Shown here piece by piece: positions 37,377-46,151 of a stretch of DNA of 56,616 nt. This DNA is from a virus. Position numbers and translations under genes: made by a program. Location of the stretch: the IMG/VR virus record IMGVR_UViG_3300044641_000673, positions 1 through 56,616 of that record. The stretch is one strand, 5' to 3'. The notes under the pieces are model-generated. The model did no database searches. It had not been told where the DNA came from and saw only the letters and a list, made by a program, of their open reading frames with translations. Each line of letters starts with the position of its first letter. The stretch's first letter is position 1.

Positions 37377-39856
37377 CAGAATGTGCCTCCCGAGATGCCA
37401 CCCCAAGCCGGAACGCTTGTGCCCGCAGAGACTAAAACTTGCCCCGCTGTACCGTTGGCAATGAAAGCTGTCACCCCTGCACCGCTTTGATACGGTATCT
37501 GACTCGCTACACCGCCAGCAAGATTAGTTGCCGTTCCAACAGATAGCGTACTTTGAGCTGCGTTCTCCCAGCGTTGGTCGACGCTATCGTAAACAATCAT
37601 GTCGCCCGCAGTAAGGGTGCCAAATTGCACATTTCCGTCTGTGCCACCAAGCACTGAACCAAACGAAGGTCTTACAAACAAGATGCCAACTGAAGCGCTA
37701 ACGTGAACAACAGCCGCCATAATAGCGATTGCATTTGGGGTTGTAGGTTTGGTTTTAGTTAAACCGCCGGTCACCGCTGGGTTGTAGTAAAGAATCTGGC
37801 CTTGCACCCAAGACTCCGCACCGCCTGTCGTATTGATACCTTTAACTTCGCCAAAAGAACTTACGAATATCCAATCGTTGTTTACGCCACTCTCGTCAGC
37901 AATACCAAGAAGATAATTGGATTGATCAGCTGTTAAGCCTGTTGCTGCAGAACCGACCAAGCCTCCAGATGCGCCGACCGTCCCAGCAAACATCACAACC
38001 TGACCTTTGGTTATAGCTCCTGAACATTTAATTCTATAGAACTGCTCTTGACCTATGTGCTGCACAACGCTACCGTTCATCTGGAACGAAAGCGTGTTGA
38101 ACTGGTCAGTGTTATCGTAGTAAATTTTACCTGTCGCGTCTGTTGGTAATGGCGAAAGCGTAGCGTCAAACTGTATAAAGTCTGGAGATGATATACCGCC
38201 AGTAACACCAGACATTGAAGTGATGTCTGAATTTGCTCCGGACGCGGCAGCAACTAGGTTTGTTCGCGCAGTCCCTGCATCTGTAGCACCCGTACCACCA
38301 TTAGCTATAGCCAATGTGCCAGCTAAAGTAATTGCGCCAGTTGTGGCAGAAGCAGGAGTTAAACCAGTCGTTCCACCTGCAAATGTGGTAACTCCGCCAG
38401 CGGGGGCAGGTTGCCATGAGGCTGTTGTGCCGTTAGACGATAAAAGATACCCGTTAGCACCAATAGCTAAGCGGGTAGCGCTGTTTGTCCCGTTACCGAG
38501 TATCAGGTCGCCGGTTGTGGTGATAGGCGACAGCGCGTTAAACGCGGCAGAAGCTGTAGTCTGCCCAGTACCGCCAGAGCCAATCGCAAGGGTCGTAGAC
38601 AAACCAGCCGCAGTACCCGTAGTGTTCTGGTTCCATGTAGGAATAGCGCCAGCCAAGTCTGCGTAAGCAATACTAACCACACCGGTCTGACCATTGACAG
38701 AACTGACCAAGTTGGTTTGGTCAATCTTCTGCCATACCGTGCCGTTGAAGATCGCCCAATCGCCAACTTGCCAGTCAGTGATACCGTTCAGATTAGTTGA
38801 ACCAGCAACCGAGACAATGTAGTAGTAACCATTTACACCGACGCTAGAAGCCAATGTAGGCGTGTTAGTTGATGCGTTCCATGAACCTTGGTACGACAGA
38901 CCGCCGGTAAAACTTGAAGTTGTAATGCTTGTGATCACACCTTTTGAGTTGACCGTCACCACAGGAATTGCAGTAGACGAGCCGTAGGTGTTGGCGGTCA
39001 CGCCGGAGGCTGGCAGGTCAGCGTTAACTAGTGAGCGAAAAGCCGTAGGAGCGGCAGCTCCGGCAGCGGGACCAGCGTAAACCACGTTAGCTGGCTGATC
39101 TACCACCAAAAGCGCAGAACCCCATGTAGGCGCTCCAGCACCACCAGAGACTAATACTTGACCAGCAAGTCCGACGGGTCCAATATACAGCCCGTCAGCA
39201 CCAGACCAAACAATAGCACCTGCCGCAGCCACTAAGCTCCGCGCCGTACCACCATTACCCAGCCCGAGAATATTGTCTACTTGATCATCAGCTGACAAGT
39301 CAACGGCAGGGTGTTTGTGATCGCTGCGAGCGAGGGTGTTTGCCGCGCCCGCCGAGCCGGTTTGAAAACCCGCTTGTGGTGCGCTGGCGCTATAGCTGGC
39401 GGCTAACGTGACGTTACTGCTCAACAAACCGCCGCCGGTCAAGCCGTTACCGGCAATCACTTGCGTGCTCGTAGGTACGTAGCCTGAAATAGCAGCGGGG
39501 ATTGTTGTAGCCGCAGTTACGCGACCGGTGCTGTCAACAGTAAAAACAGGAATGTTTGTCGCATTACCGTAAACACCTGAAGCTACGCCGGTGTCAGACA
39601 ACAGCGTGCCGTTGACCCCTTTAGGGGCAACGCTCAGGGTCACATTACCCGTCAGCTGGCCACCGCCGGTCATACCCGTACCGGCGATCACCTGCGTGCT
39701 AGTAGGCACGCCCGCAACGCTGAGCAGGTCACCGACGCGGATTTGGTAGTTGTTACCCTGATAGACGATCATCATCAGGCTGTTTTCATCAGCCACGGGA
39801 GCAACAGGTAACTGCGTAATTCGCGTAGGTATTAGATTACTTGGGACATCAGACAT
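37376..39856 (-). CDS. Long tail fibre protein (826 aa)
   Basis: The N-terminus (IPTRITQLPVAPVADENSL, then NYQIRVGDLL) is of the type that docks appendages to the tail. The shaft contains many repeated strands: PTSTQVIAGTGMTGGGQLTG occurs twice, VLVSGGAGAPTWG and VLVSAGTSVPAWG occur along the chain, and LAIANGGTGATDAGTART is a common fibre motif. A domain about 580-700 (IKCSGAITKGQVVMFAGTVG) may be globular. The C-terminal unit again carries AGQVLVSAGTSVPAW. It is the largest appendage of this virion and the best candidate for primary host contact. Confidence 0.75.
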   Translation of the reverse strand: MSDVPSNLIPTRITQLPVAPVADENSLMMIVYQGNNYQIRVGDLLSVAGVPTSTQVIAGTGMTGGGQLTGNVTLSVAPKGVNGTLLSDTGVASGVYGNATNIPVFTVDSTGRVTAATTIPAAISGYVPTSTQVIAGNGLTGGGLLSSNVTLAASYSASAPQAGFQTGSAGAANTLARSDHKHPAVDLSADDQVDNILGLGNGGTARSLVAAAGAIVWSGADGLYIGPVGLAGQVLVSGGAGAPTWGSALLVVDQPANVVYAGPAAGAAAPTAFRSLVNADLPASGVTANTYGSSTAIPVVTVNSKGVITSITTSSFTGGLSYQGSWNASTNTPTLASSVGVNGYYYIVSVAGSTNLNGITDWQVGDWAIFNGTVWQKIDQTNLVSSVNGQTGVVSIAYADLAGAIPTWNQNTTGTAAGLSTTLAIGSGGTGQTTASAAFNALSPITTTGDLILGNGTNSATRLAIGANGYLLSSNGTTASWQPAPAGGVTTFAGGTTGLTPASATTGAITLAGTLAIANGGTGATDAGTARTNLVAAASGANSDITSMSGVTGGISSPDFIQFDATLSPLPTDATGKIYYDNTDQFNTLSFQMNGSVVQHIGQEQFYRIKCSGAITKGQVVMFAGTVGASGGLVGSAATGLTADQSNYLLGIADESGVNNDWIFVSSFGEVKGINTTGGAESWVQGQILYYNPAVTGGLTKTKPTTPNAIAIMAAVVHVSASVGILFVRPSFGSVLGGTDGNVQFGTLTAGDMIVYDSVDQRWENAAQSTLSVGTATNLAGGVASQIPYQSGAGVTAFIANGTAGQVLVSAGTSVPAWGGISGGTF

Positions 39857-40159
39857 TTAGAACTCCAAATAGCCATCACCGTCTTCGGTAATGAAAAACT
39901 CATCACCGGCTTCTTGAATGACGCCAGCCGGATGAGTGTTGATCGGGGTGTCCGGACGATTGAACGGGAGGACGATTTGATCAGGACGACGCGGCGCAAG
40001 GCGGTAAGGGTCGTACTCATCGCGGTCTTCTTCACAGACCATAAGGCCAGGATAGTTCGGGTCGGGAGCCAGCTCAGAGAGCAACATCTTACGCGAGCAA
40101 CGACCGCAAATGGCAATACCATACGTCGGTTGTCCGCTCGGGTCAAGAAAGACGCTCAT
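39857..40159 (-). CDS. Small zinc-ribbon-like virion-operon protein (100 aa)
   Basis: The 100-residue protein contains AICGRCSRKMLLSELAPDPN and GLMVCEEDRDEYDPYR, with CxxC followed by a third cysteine about 20 residues later, which suggests a zinc knuckle with another ligand. The C-terminus is proline-rich and acidic (EDGDGYLEF). Similar CGRCxxK proteins are frequent beside the adaptor genes of aquatic phages. The gene is coupled to 40156-41136 by a four-base overlap. A role in assembling the neck or tail is possible. Confidence 0.68.
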   Translation of the reverse strand: MSVFLDPSGQPTYGIAICGRCSRKMLLSELAPDPNYPGLMVCEEDRDEYDPYRLAPRRPDQIVLPFNRPDTPINTHPAGVIQEAGDEFFITEDGDGYLEF

Positions 40160-41136
40160 TTAGTGTACACCCCGATACCAGGATTGATCTGAATAGGCGA
40201 ACCGTCATTGTCACCGTCCCACGCACGCTGCAAGCTCATAGCCGCTTTCTGGTCAAGCATGGGAATAAGTTGCGCGTCAACTTGCGGAGTCTCGGAAGCG
40301 ACCTTCGCTGTCAAATTGTCAACGATCGCATTGAGCCAGCGCTGAGGCACTTCTACGTCTTGTTGAAGGTTCGCAGTGTCCATTATCTGACGATGGCGCC
40401 AGAGGATCAACTGAGCCTGTTCAGCGGCGATAAACGGCGCTGGCCAGAGGTAAACCACCGGCTCAGGCAGGTCACGCTGAAAATAATAATTGCTAGGGCG
40501 ACCAGGAAATACTTTATTGCTCTGGTTGACGTAGCTGTCGCGGTTCAACTGCCCGAGGGGAATCTCTTGAGGCATGTTGCCGAGACTGATTACCGCGTAG
40601 TTGAAAGTTGCCGTAGAGGTAATTCTGAAGTACTGGTAGGGTAGCGCCCCAGAAATGTCTGTCCACGTAATCTCGCCCGCGCTCGCAGTGCCCGTGTAGG
40701 TTCCTACGGTAACCCAGACTGTCCCGTTTGTGCTCACCTGAAAAGTCAGCGGAGTTGAAGCACCCGACCACTCAACACCGACCGTATCTACGGCGGTCTG
40801 GGTGGTGAAGTTTACGGTGTACGAAGTTGATGTGGCTACGGTAGCGCCAGTCAGAGGTTGAATCGTACGGTAGTTCAGGTTGAGAACCTCGACCGTGCCT
40901 ACCGGAAGCGTCACGATAGGTTGGTTCTGGTACATCGGTAGAATCACTTCCTCAATACACCAGCTAGGCGTTTTGATGCTCGCCAACTCTGACAGGAACA
41001 AATAGAGAGACTCTAGAGCATAGGTCTGCATTTCGGCTGTGATAGCCTGAGCGGGCAAACGGCAGCGCCTGAAGGCGTGGTCTACCACCTTCAGCGCGTT
41101 AAACGTCGTTGTGCTCACTGTGCCGGAATATGCCAT
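40156..41136 (-). CDS. Head-to-tail adaptor (P22 gp4-like) with inserted beta domain (326 aa)
   Basis: Helices AFRRCRLPAQAITAEMQTYA, LESLYLFLSELASIKTPSW and C-terminal VPQRWLNAIVDNLTAKVASE surround a beta insertion. The helical frame is that of short-tail adaptor proteins. Residues about 100-190 (TAVDTVGVEWSGASTPLTFQ, WVTVGTYTGTA, YQYFRITSTATFNYAVI) look like a discoidin-type lectin domain, suggesting a surface-exposed decoration at the neck. It is the first gene after the promoter at 41193-41221 in this direction apart from the gene at 41227. It is coupled to the small zinc-ribbon gene. Confidence 0.7.
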   Translation of the reverse strand: MAYSGTVSTTTFNALKVVDHAFRRCRLPAQAITAEMQTYALESLYLFLSELASIKTPSWCIEEVILPMYQNQPIVTLPVGTVEVLNLNYRTIQPLTGATVATSTSYTVNFTTQTAVDTVGVEWSGASTPLTFQVSTNGTVWVTVGTYTGTASAGEITWTDISGALPYQYFRITSTATFNYAVISLGNMPQEIPLGQLNRDSYVNQSNKVFPGRPSNYYFQRDLPEPVVYLWPAPFIAAEQAQLILWRHRQIMDTANLQQDVEVPQRWLNAIVDNLTAKVASETPQVDAQLIPMLDQKAAMSLQRAWDGDNDGSPIQINPGIGVYTK

Positions 41137-41192
41137 ACTAACCCTATTTTGTAGTCAGATGGCTGCTGTCCTAGCACGCCCGAGATTGACAA

Positions 41193-41221
41193 ATTATAAT
41201 TCAACCCTGCTAAAAAGCAAA
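41193..41221 (-). promoter_or_regulatory. Late promoter (TTTGCT-17-TATAAT) before the adaptor/fibre block
   Basis: TATAAT at 41193-41198 lies 17 bp from TTTGCT (41216-41221) or 16 bp from TTGCTT. It is in the 90-bp gap between 41227-41688 and 40156-41136. A small imperfect inverted repeat CCCTTTGCT...AGCAGGG overlaps the -35 region and could be a weak terminator for the upstream gene. Confidence 0.72.
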
Positions 41222-41226
41222 GGGAA

Positions 41227-41688
41227 TTAGCAATTACTCTTACCCATTTTGCCGCCCTTAGACATGGCAGAACCGCCGCGATTCATCATCATTTTGTCTC
41301 CAGGCAAATTAGGCGCAGTGTTCATCGAGGTTTCGCCAGGATTTTTATTGGCAATGACGCCCAAAGCACCGCGATTCTTCAACATACCTTTAGGAGCAGA
41401 TGGCGCTTTTACAGGCTCACGCTGGATTACCTCTTTGCGCATCATACGGGGGGCTTCCATAACTTTGCCGCCTTTAGCCATACCTTTGAGTTCGTTTTTG
41501 TCATAGCGCATTTCAGAACGAACGCGAGACATTTCACGACCCGCGTCACGCTGCTTAGCAGACACGCGATTCAGTTCTTCTCGTTCATTGCGAATAGTGT
41601 CTTTGACGCGAGCCTCACCGCCCTTAGCGTAACCTTTAGCCATACCGCCTGATGAGAAATTAAAATCTTTAACTTTTCCGACTGTCAT
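41227..41688 (-). CDS. Lys/Gly-rich AKGG-repeat virion-operon protein (153 aa)
   Basis: The protein is basic and low-complexity. It contains AKGG or SKGG at least four times (GYAKGGEARV, KGMAKGGKVM, AMSKGGKMGK), a charged helix DTIRNEREELNRVSAKQRDA and a methionine-rich end. I start it at ATG 41686-41688, which has AAGGAG upstream. A longer frame overlaps the preceding gene. The AKGG motif also appears in three other late-operon proteins. A DNA- or capsid-binding accessory protein is possible. Confidence 0.68.
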   Translation of the reverse strand: MTVGKVKDFNFSSGGMAKGYAKGGEARVKDTIRNEREELNRVSAKQRDAGREMSRVRSEMRYDKNELKGMAKGGKVMEAPRMMRKEVIQREPVKAPSAPKGMLKNRGALGVIANKNPGETSMNTAPNLPGDKMMMNRGGSAMSKGGKMGKSNC

Positions 41689-41698
41689 GTCAAACTCC

Positions 41699-42109
41699 TT
41701 ATTGGCTAGCGTATGTTTTGAGGGCTTCAATAGTGATCGTATAACGATCACCTGCGGTAGCGCCTACAGTGCTGAACAAAACGTCACCGGTTTTGCCTGT
41801 ACCAGCGTTGTTCGGGAAGCCACCAAAAGAGCTATAGTCCATAAAATAGAACTGATTTTCTGGAATCGTTTCACAGAGCAGGTCTGTAGTTGCATCCCAA
41901 AGAATGTCAACACCCATACCTTGCGTTTGTGCCCAGATCTTGTTGATCTTGACGCCGTTGCACGCTAAGCTAAAAGAATTGGGATTGAGCGTAGAAACGT
42001 CAATTTTCAAAACAGCGGCTTCACCCGTACCGTCTGAAATATTTGTAAATTTGGCGATGAACAGTCGTTCACCGTCAAGGATCGTTTGCGATGTTACTGC
42101 ATCAGCCAT
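41699..42109 (-). CDS. Virion structural protein (136 aa)
   Basis: The 136-residue protein is beta-rich with LFIAKFTNISDGTGEAAVLK, INKIWAQTQGMGVDILWDAT and a C-terminal GATAGDRYTITIEALKTYA, a familiar style for small tail or head-completion proteins. The QTQGMGVDILWDA segment resembles a fold seen in phage minor structural proteins. It is encoded between the coat and adaptor genes. Exact location in the particle is unknown. Confidence 0.66.
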   Translation of the reverse strand: MADAVTSQTILDGERLFIAKFTNISDGTGEAAVLKIDVSTLNPNSFSLACNGVKINKIWAQTQGMGVDILWDATTDLLCETIPENQFYFMDYSSFGGFPNNAGTGKTGDVLFSTVGATAGDRYTITIEALKTYASQ

Positions 42110-42111
42110 AA

Positions 42112-42279
42112 TTACTCCCCCGTCTCGGGTTGAATTGGTTCAGGTGCGTCTAATCGACCCACCAACATTTTATACGCCGCAATAGTGGCTTGAGCTTGAA
42201 GCACAAAGGTTTGCGCCTTCTGTGCTTCAGACTCAAGGTCAAGAATCTCAGATTCCAAGAACTCCTTGGTTATCTGCAT
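42112..42279 (-). CDS. Small coiled-coil protein (55 aa)
   Basis: The ATG at 42277-42279 overlaps the previous stop (TAATG) and opens 55 codons to TAA at 42112-42114. The product reads MQITKEFLESEILDLESEAQ, then KAQTFVLQAQATIAAYKMLV, a leucine/alanine helix long enough for a coiled coil, and ends with a proline-rich acidic tail. Proteins of this shape are common near phage structural genes, often unannotated. Function unknown. Confidence 0.68.
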   Translation of the reverse strand: MQITKEFLESEILDLESEAQKAQTFVLQAQATIAAYKMLVGRLDAPEPIQPETGE

Positions 42280-42878
42280 TATGCAAAAGTAGAGTAAGCG
42301 GGAACGTAGTACACAGTACCGCCGATCATCACTTTGATCGCTTTAGCCACGGTAGTCACACTGGTTGCAGTTGGCGCAATAGTAGCGGCAGGAGCTGTCT
42401 CAATGTTCATCAACAAAGGAACTTCACCGGTGTTTGCACCGCTGTCAGAAACTCGGATGAACGAAGCCGTGGCGGGCAAAGTTGCGTTAACAGAATAATC
42501 TGTATCCAACTGCAGAACAGCCAAAGTGCCGCCTGGAGTAGCTACAGAACCCCCCAAAGTTGCACGGATCGCGTTAGCCGCACCAGAAATTGTGCCGCCC
42601 GTGTTAATTGAAGTAGAGATGTGAGCACCGTTGATTGTGCCGCCTGTAGCGCCGTTAGCACCCGTTACTCGGGTCAAAGCACGAAATGTTTCGCCTGAAC
42701 CTGTAGAGGTAAAAGTCAACCGATTGTACGACAAACGTGTATCGCCAGTGGTTGCAGAAGTTGTAGCAAATGCAGCGTTAATGTTTTCCGCTGTAGTTAC
42801 AGAAAGGGGGGCAGATGAAGTGCCAGTTTCAAAGCCGTTAAGCGATACTACTGGTCCTGTGAAGGTGGTCGTTGCCAT
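42279..42878 (-). CDS. Beta-rich capsid decoration or fibre-like protein (199 aa)
   Basis: The 199-residue protein consists largely of Thr/Ser/Ala/Gly/Val strands: TGPVVSLNGFETGTSSAPLS, LSYNRLTFTSTGSGETFRAL and a C-terminal KAIKVMIGGTVYYVPAYS. The gene directly follows the coat gene and terminator, a usual place for head decoration or head-fibre proteins. Low charge favours an exposed structural role. It is coupled to the coiled-coil gene downstream. Confidence 0.66.
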   Translation of the reverse strand: MATTTFTGPVVSLNGFETGTSSAPLSVTTAENINAAFATTSATTGDTRLSYNRLTFTSTGSGETFRALTRVTGANGATGGTINGAHISTSINTGGTISGAANAIRATLGGSVATPGGTLAVLQLDTDYSVNATLPATASFIRVSDSGANTGEVPLLMNIETAPAATIAPTATSVTTVAKAIKVMIGGTVYYVPAYSTFA

Positions 42879-42970
42879 GATGTTTCCTTACATGCAAGTT
42901 TTGCGCAACCGTCTGCATGTCGTCGGCAAGGGCGTGCCGTCTGTTGCGCGGGGATTAAAAGTGCCCAGAA

Positions 42971-42994
42971 AACACCCCCCTTGCGGAGAGTGTT
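42971..42994 (-). terminator. Hairpin after the major capsid gene
   Basis: On the minus strand AACACTCTCC GCAA GGGGGGTGTT forms a 10-bp stem (two G-U pairs) with a GCAA tetraloop, followed by TTTCTGG. It lies 23 bp after the coat gene stop. A GNRA-capped stem with a short T-run would be a partial terminator or a 3' stabiliser, raising coat mRNA over downstream genes. Confidence 0.75.
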
Positions 42995-43016
42995 CACTTG
43001 ATTCTTTAGTTAAAAA

Positions 43017-43931
43017 TCAAACGCCAGCTGTACCGTACACGCCACGTGGGTCAGTCCAACCCACTGTGTAACGCTCAGTCGCCTTGTAGCGCATAGAGTC
43101 AGTCTCGAAGTCACCTTCCATAGACTTCTCCAAGCCACGACGCATCATCAACTTCAAGCCTTCAGGCGCGTCGGTCTGCACCCACCATGCGGTAGATGAA
43201 GTGATACGTGACAAGTTAGCTTGGCCATCAGCCAGCAAGCCCATGGACTTAACTGGGTTGATGTCGTTGTCGGCTGTGCCGGTGCGCAAAACGCTCTTCA
43301 ACAGAACTTCAGCTTGGAACACGTTGGAAGGACCGGAGACGATCTTCTTAGGTGTCAAACGGATACGCTTACCGTTGTTGTCAACGGCGTTGCGGATCTG
43401 AATAAGCATCTGCTCAAGAGAGGTTTGTGACAAGTTAGCGGGTGTGGTCAGCTGGTTGCTGAACGTGCCGTTAACGATGGGGTGGGCAGTGTTAGTCAAC
43501 GACACACCGTCACCGCCAACATACGCGCCGTTGAAAGCGCGGTTCAAGATGTTAGCAGAGAGGGTTTCCTTAGTCTCAATCAAAGACTGCGCCAAGTGCT
43601 TGGCGTAGGTCTGACCGATACGGATGTGGTCGCCGTCTTCTACGAGGACTTTGGTCAAGCTGAATGCGAGGCCATAGACTTTGTAGAGGTAACGCTGCAA
43701 GAACAACACGCCACCAGACTGGTAAGAAACAGCCATACCGTCGGGCAACTCAGGCGCTGCGCCAAAACCATAAAGAACGGGTTCTTCATGGTAGTTGCGA
43801 GGAATGCCTTTTTGCTCGCGGAAGACCATCTTCCACTCGTCAGCTCGTTGGTCATAAACACCGTCGAACACTTCGTTGAGGATAGGCTCAACTACGGATC
43901 TAAAGTCCGTACTACGCATTGGGGTAGCCAT
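43017..43931 (-). CDS. Major capsid protein, HK97-like fold (304 aa)
   Basis: Length, position after scaffold and before adaptor, and the sequence pattern fit a major coat protein. Features are an N-terminal helix (FRSVVEPILNEVFDGVYDQ), an elongated loop rich in G (FGAAPELPDGMAVSYQSGG), the long spine-helix region YAKHLAQSLIETKETLSANI and domain segments AHPIVNGTFSNQLTTP and RITSSTAWWVQTD. No cleavable delta domain is seen, in keeping with a separate scaffold protein. It would be the most abundant late product. It has its own hairpin at 42971-42994. Confidence 0.82.
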   Translation of the reverse strand: MATPMRSTDFRSVVEPILNEVFDGVYDQRADEWKMVFREQKGIPRNYHEEPVLYGFGAAPELPDGMAVSYQSGGVLFLQRYLYKVYGLAFSLTKVLVEDGDHIRIGQTYAKHLAQSLIETKETLSANILNRAFNGAYVGGDGVSLTNTAHPIVNGTFSNQLTTPANLSQTSLEQMLIQIRNAVDNNGKRIRLTPKKIVSGPSNVFQAEVLLKSVLRTGTADNDINPVKSMGLLADGQANLSRITSSTAWWVQTDAPEGLKLMMRRGLEKSMEGDFETDSMRYKATERYTVGWTDPRGVYGTAGV

Positions 43932-43944
43932 AATTTAGCCCTCC

Positions 43945-44538
43945 TTAAACAGAATTCACAGCAGCTTTGTAGTGGTGTTCGTTGATACGAACAGACACAA
44001 CTACATACGCGTCAGTGAGGGAGTCATTGATTTCATATCCAAAGCCAGTGATCTGGAATTGACCAGATGTAGCTTGAATGGCGGTCAGGAAAGTGTTTGA
44101 CAAACCTGTTTGTGTTGAGCCACCAGGAGAGGCGACTGTCCAATCACATTCTTCGCCGACAGCTGTTTGCACAGTTGTACCGGTAGAAGGATTGTTGTAT
44201 TGAACATCAAACAAAGTTTCAGGGTCATCATACACCCAAGCAATAATCTCTGTACCAGTCGCGCCAGTAGGCCAGAAAGGAGAGATTGTAGGCTTACCGG
44301 AGGCATCATAATATTGGCAACCTGCAAAGATTCCCAACAAAGAAATACCATCGGTTGTACCTGAACGAGTACCGTCAGACGTACCGAGTTGAATAACACC
44401 GTTATCAGTCAACTTCACGGGGTCACCGCTAAAGATGTTGGCTGCGTAGGTGCTCGCGATTGCATAGGCTTTAGGGCGCATCTGACCACTGTTGTGGTAA
44501 GACGCACGGAAGCCAAATGGTGCACTTATCGAAGACAT
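43945..44538 (-). CDS. Minor capsid/decoration protein (197 aa)
   Basis: The protein starts FGFRASYHNSGQMRPKAYAI and continues with beta-rich segments (SGDPVKLTDNGVIQLG, GIFAGCQYYDASGKPTISPF, IIAWVYDDPETLFDVQY). The pattern F(G)xRxxxxxSGxxxxxAYxI...FxGDPVKL is frequent in phage proteins placed just before the coat gene, which are usually head structural proteins. It lies 13 bp upstream of the coat gene. Likely a head component such as a decoration or minor coat protein. Confidence 0.72.
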   Translation of the reverse strand: MSSISAPFGFRASYHNSGQMRPKAYAIASTYAANIFSGDPVKLTDNGVIQLGTSDGTRSGTTDGISLLGIFAGCQYYDASGKPTISPFWPTGATGTEIIAWVYDDPETLFDVQYNNPSTGTTVQTAVGEECDWTVASPGGSTQTGLSNTFLTAIQATSGQFQITGFGYEINDSLTDAYVVVSVRINEHHYKAAVNSV

Positions 44539-44568
44539 AGTTGCTCCTAAATGGATTAAAAAGTTGCG

Positions 44569-45099
44569 TCAGGAAAGATCAAACTGAGCTTCCCGCTGTT
44601 GCCCTATTTCCATATTGCCGTCTCCCATGGTCAGTCGCGACTTAGATGTGCGAGCTTGCTGCTCGAGGAACTCGGCGGTGTCGCTGAGTTTCTCTTCTTC
44701 ACGCAGGGGTGCATCGTGATGCGCCTCCTTCATGTATTTCTCGTAAAGAGAAATAGGCAGCTTAAAAGCCAACATCTCATTCACCCCAATAAGCCCAGCC
44801 CAGTCACCCGTTTTAAGGGTCGCGTAATCCCAGCCAGGAACGTCTTCTGGCTTCAAAGGCTCGTAGCCTAAGCGGATCCGCATGTGGATCGAGTCACGAG
44901 GGTTAGTCGTGGTCAGCCAGCAACAATGCCAGCCGGAGAGTTTCGGTAAGTCCGGTAATGAGGACTGAAAAAACTGCTGACGGAACATTTCAACCCGCTC
45001 ATCTTCGGTAACCTCTCGGTTTTGTGTGACTGTGCGATCTAACATCGCACGGCTTTCACGACCGTCTCCTGCGGATTTCTTCAAGCGTTCGTCTGTCAT
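44569..45099 (-). CDS. Conserved head-region protein (176 aa)
   Basis: Residues 1-45 are charged and helical (KSAGDGRESRAMLDRTVTQN), followed by PDLPKLSGWHCCWLTTTNPR, IRLGYEPLKPEDVPGWD and a helical C-terminus (YMKEAHHDAPLREEEKLSD) with a polar end. The SGWHCxWxTTNxxxxxxxRxRxGYxPxxxxDxP pattern occurs in proteins between scaffold and coat genes of many short-tailed phages. No function is known. It is the first gene after the promoter at 45130-45158, so it is transcribed together with the coat gene. Confidence 0.7.
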   Translation of the reverse strand: MTDERLKKSAGDGRESRAMLDRTVTQNREVTEDERVEMFRQQFFQSSLPDLPKLSGWHCCWLTTTNPRDSIHMRIRLGYEPLKPEDVPGWDYATLKTGDWAGLIGVNEMLAFKLPISLYEKYMKEAHHDAPLREEEKLSDTAEFLEQQARTSKSRLTMGDGNMEIGQQREAQFDLS

Positions 45100-45129
45100 A
45101 ATACTCGCTCCTTTCAGCGATTGAAACCA

Positions 45130-45158
45130 ATTATAGGGTTCGGAAAATAAAAAGGCAA
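45130..45158 (-). promoter_or_regulatory. Strong late promoter TTGCCT-17-TATAAT ahead of the coat genes
   Basis: TTGCCT (45153-45158) and TATAAT (45130-45135) are 17 bp apart on the minus strand, in the gap between the scaffold gene and 44569-45099. It is the closest match to a consensus sigma70 promoter in the late region and would raise coat production over scaffold and portal. Confidence 0.82.
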
Positions 45159-45172
45159 CTCATTCAAGTGAT

Positions 45173-46138
45173 TCACGCTTTGTTAGCGCGATCATATTCG
45201 GAATAACGCTTAGCGTATTTCATGCGCAGCACGGGGTCGTCCCACACTCCTGCGTCAATCAATGCCTGCTTGCGCTCGGGGCTGAGGTAGATTTCTTTAC
45301 GCGTTGTCGCGGGTGCGTACTCACGTCCGGAACCTACTGCGGGACCACCACGAGGGGTGCGTTCCTCTCGAGTGTCGCGCTCGTTGGACTGGCGTTCAGG
45401 TTTGAACTTTTCAGGTAGGCGGCGAGCCGCCCGTTTACGCAATTCATCCCAGTATTCCTCTGTCTGTGGATTGTAACCGTCTTTAGCCAATGATTGGTCA
45501 ATAGCGATCACAATTGCTGAGTCTTCGTCACGACCTTGCGAGTCGTACCATGGATTAGCTTTAATGAACTCGTTAGCGTAATGCATCGTCATGTCGTCAA
45601 GCTGCTGACCCGAGGGGCGCTGCTGGGCGGCTTGCTGCTTGGCGAACTGGAGTTGCTGTACTTTCTGCATTGCTTGGTCGCGGTAGCGCATAGCCTGAGC
45701 TACGTCCTTACCGTTACCCGCCTCAACCGCCTTAGCGATGACGCGCTCAGCCATTTCAGCTTCCTTAGCTGCACCGGCAATCTGCGAATCATACGTACCT
45801 AAGTCCGCTTGATGCGCCCGCTGCTCCTGAGCCGTTACGCGGCGCTCAAGGTCGTCGTTACGCTTGCGTAGGAAGTCCAGCTCGAGCTTGTCACGCTTGA
45901 TGGCTTGATCACGACGGTCTTTGCGCTCGAGTTTCTCGAGGCGGCGTCGTTCACGGATCGCGTCTCGTTCATCAGTGTTAGCGTCACCCGCGTCTTCATC
46001 AGCGGAGGACGCTGTGCGTTCGTCTTCACCTTCGTCTTGATCCTCAACCTCGTCGGGGTTGGTCAAGTCGTTTTTGTCTTCTACGATGATGATCTCTTCA
46101 CCACCTTTTTCGTCGTCTTCTTTCATCACATTAGCCAT
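45173..46138 (-). CDS. Scaffolding protein (321 aa)
   Basis: The protein has an acidic, disordered N-terminus (EVEDQDEGEDERTASSADED), a long charged coiled coil (about 60-165, for example RRLEKLERKDRRDQAIKRDK), a helical middle with ANEFIKANPWYDSQGRDEDS and a basic C-terminal part ending KMKYAKRYSEYDRA-like (LRMKYAKRYSEYDRANKA). Acid start, coiled-coil centre and basic end are the hallmarks of phage scaffolds that bind coat protein through the C-terminus. It is encoded between the GroES-like gene and the coat genes, as expected. Confidence 0.78.
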   Translation of the reverse strand: MANVMKEDDEKGGEEIIIVEDKNDLTNPDEVEDQDEGEDERTASSADEDAGDANTDERDAIRERRRLEKLERKDRRDQAIKRDKLELDFLRKRNDDLERRVTAQEQRAHQADLGTYDSQIAGAAKEAEMAERVIAKAVEAGNGKDVAQAMRYRDQAMQKVQQLQFAKQQAAQQRPSGQQLDDMTMHYANEFIKANPWYDSQGRDEDSAIVIAIDQSLAKDGYNPQTEEYWDELRKRAARRLPEKFKPERQSNERDTREERTPRGGPAVGSGREYAPATTRKEIYLSPERKQALIDAGVWDDPVLRMKYAKRYSEYDRANKA

Positions 46139-46151
46139 AAATCATCTCCTT

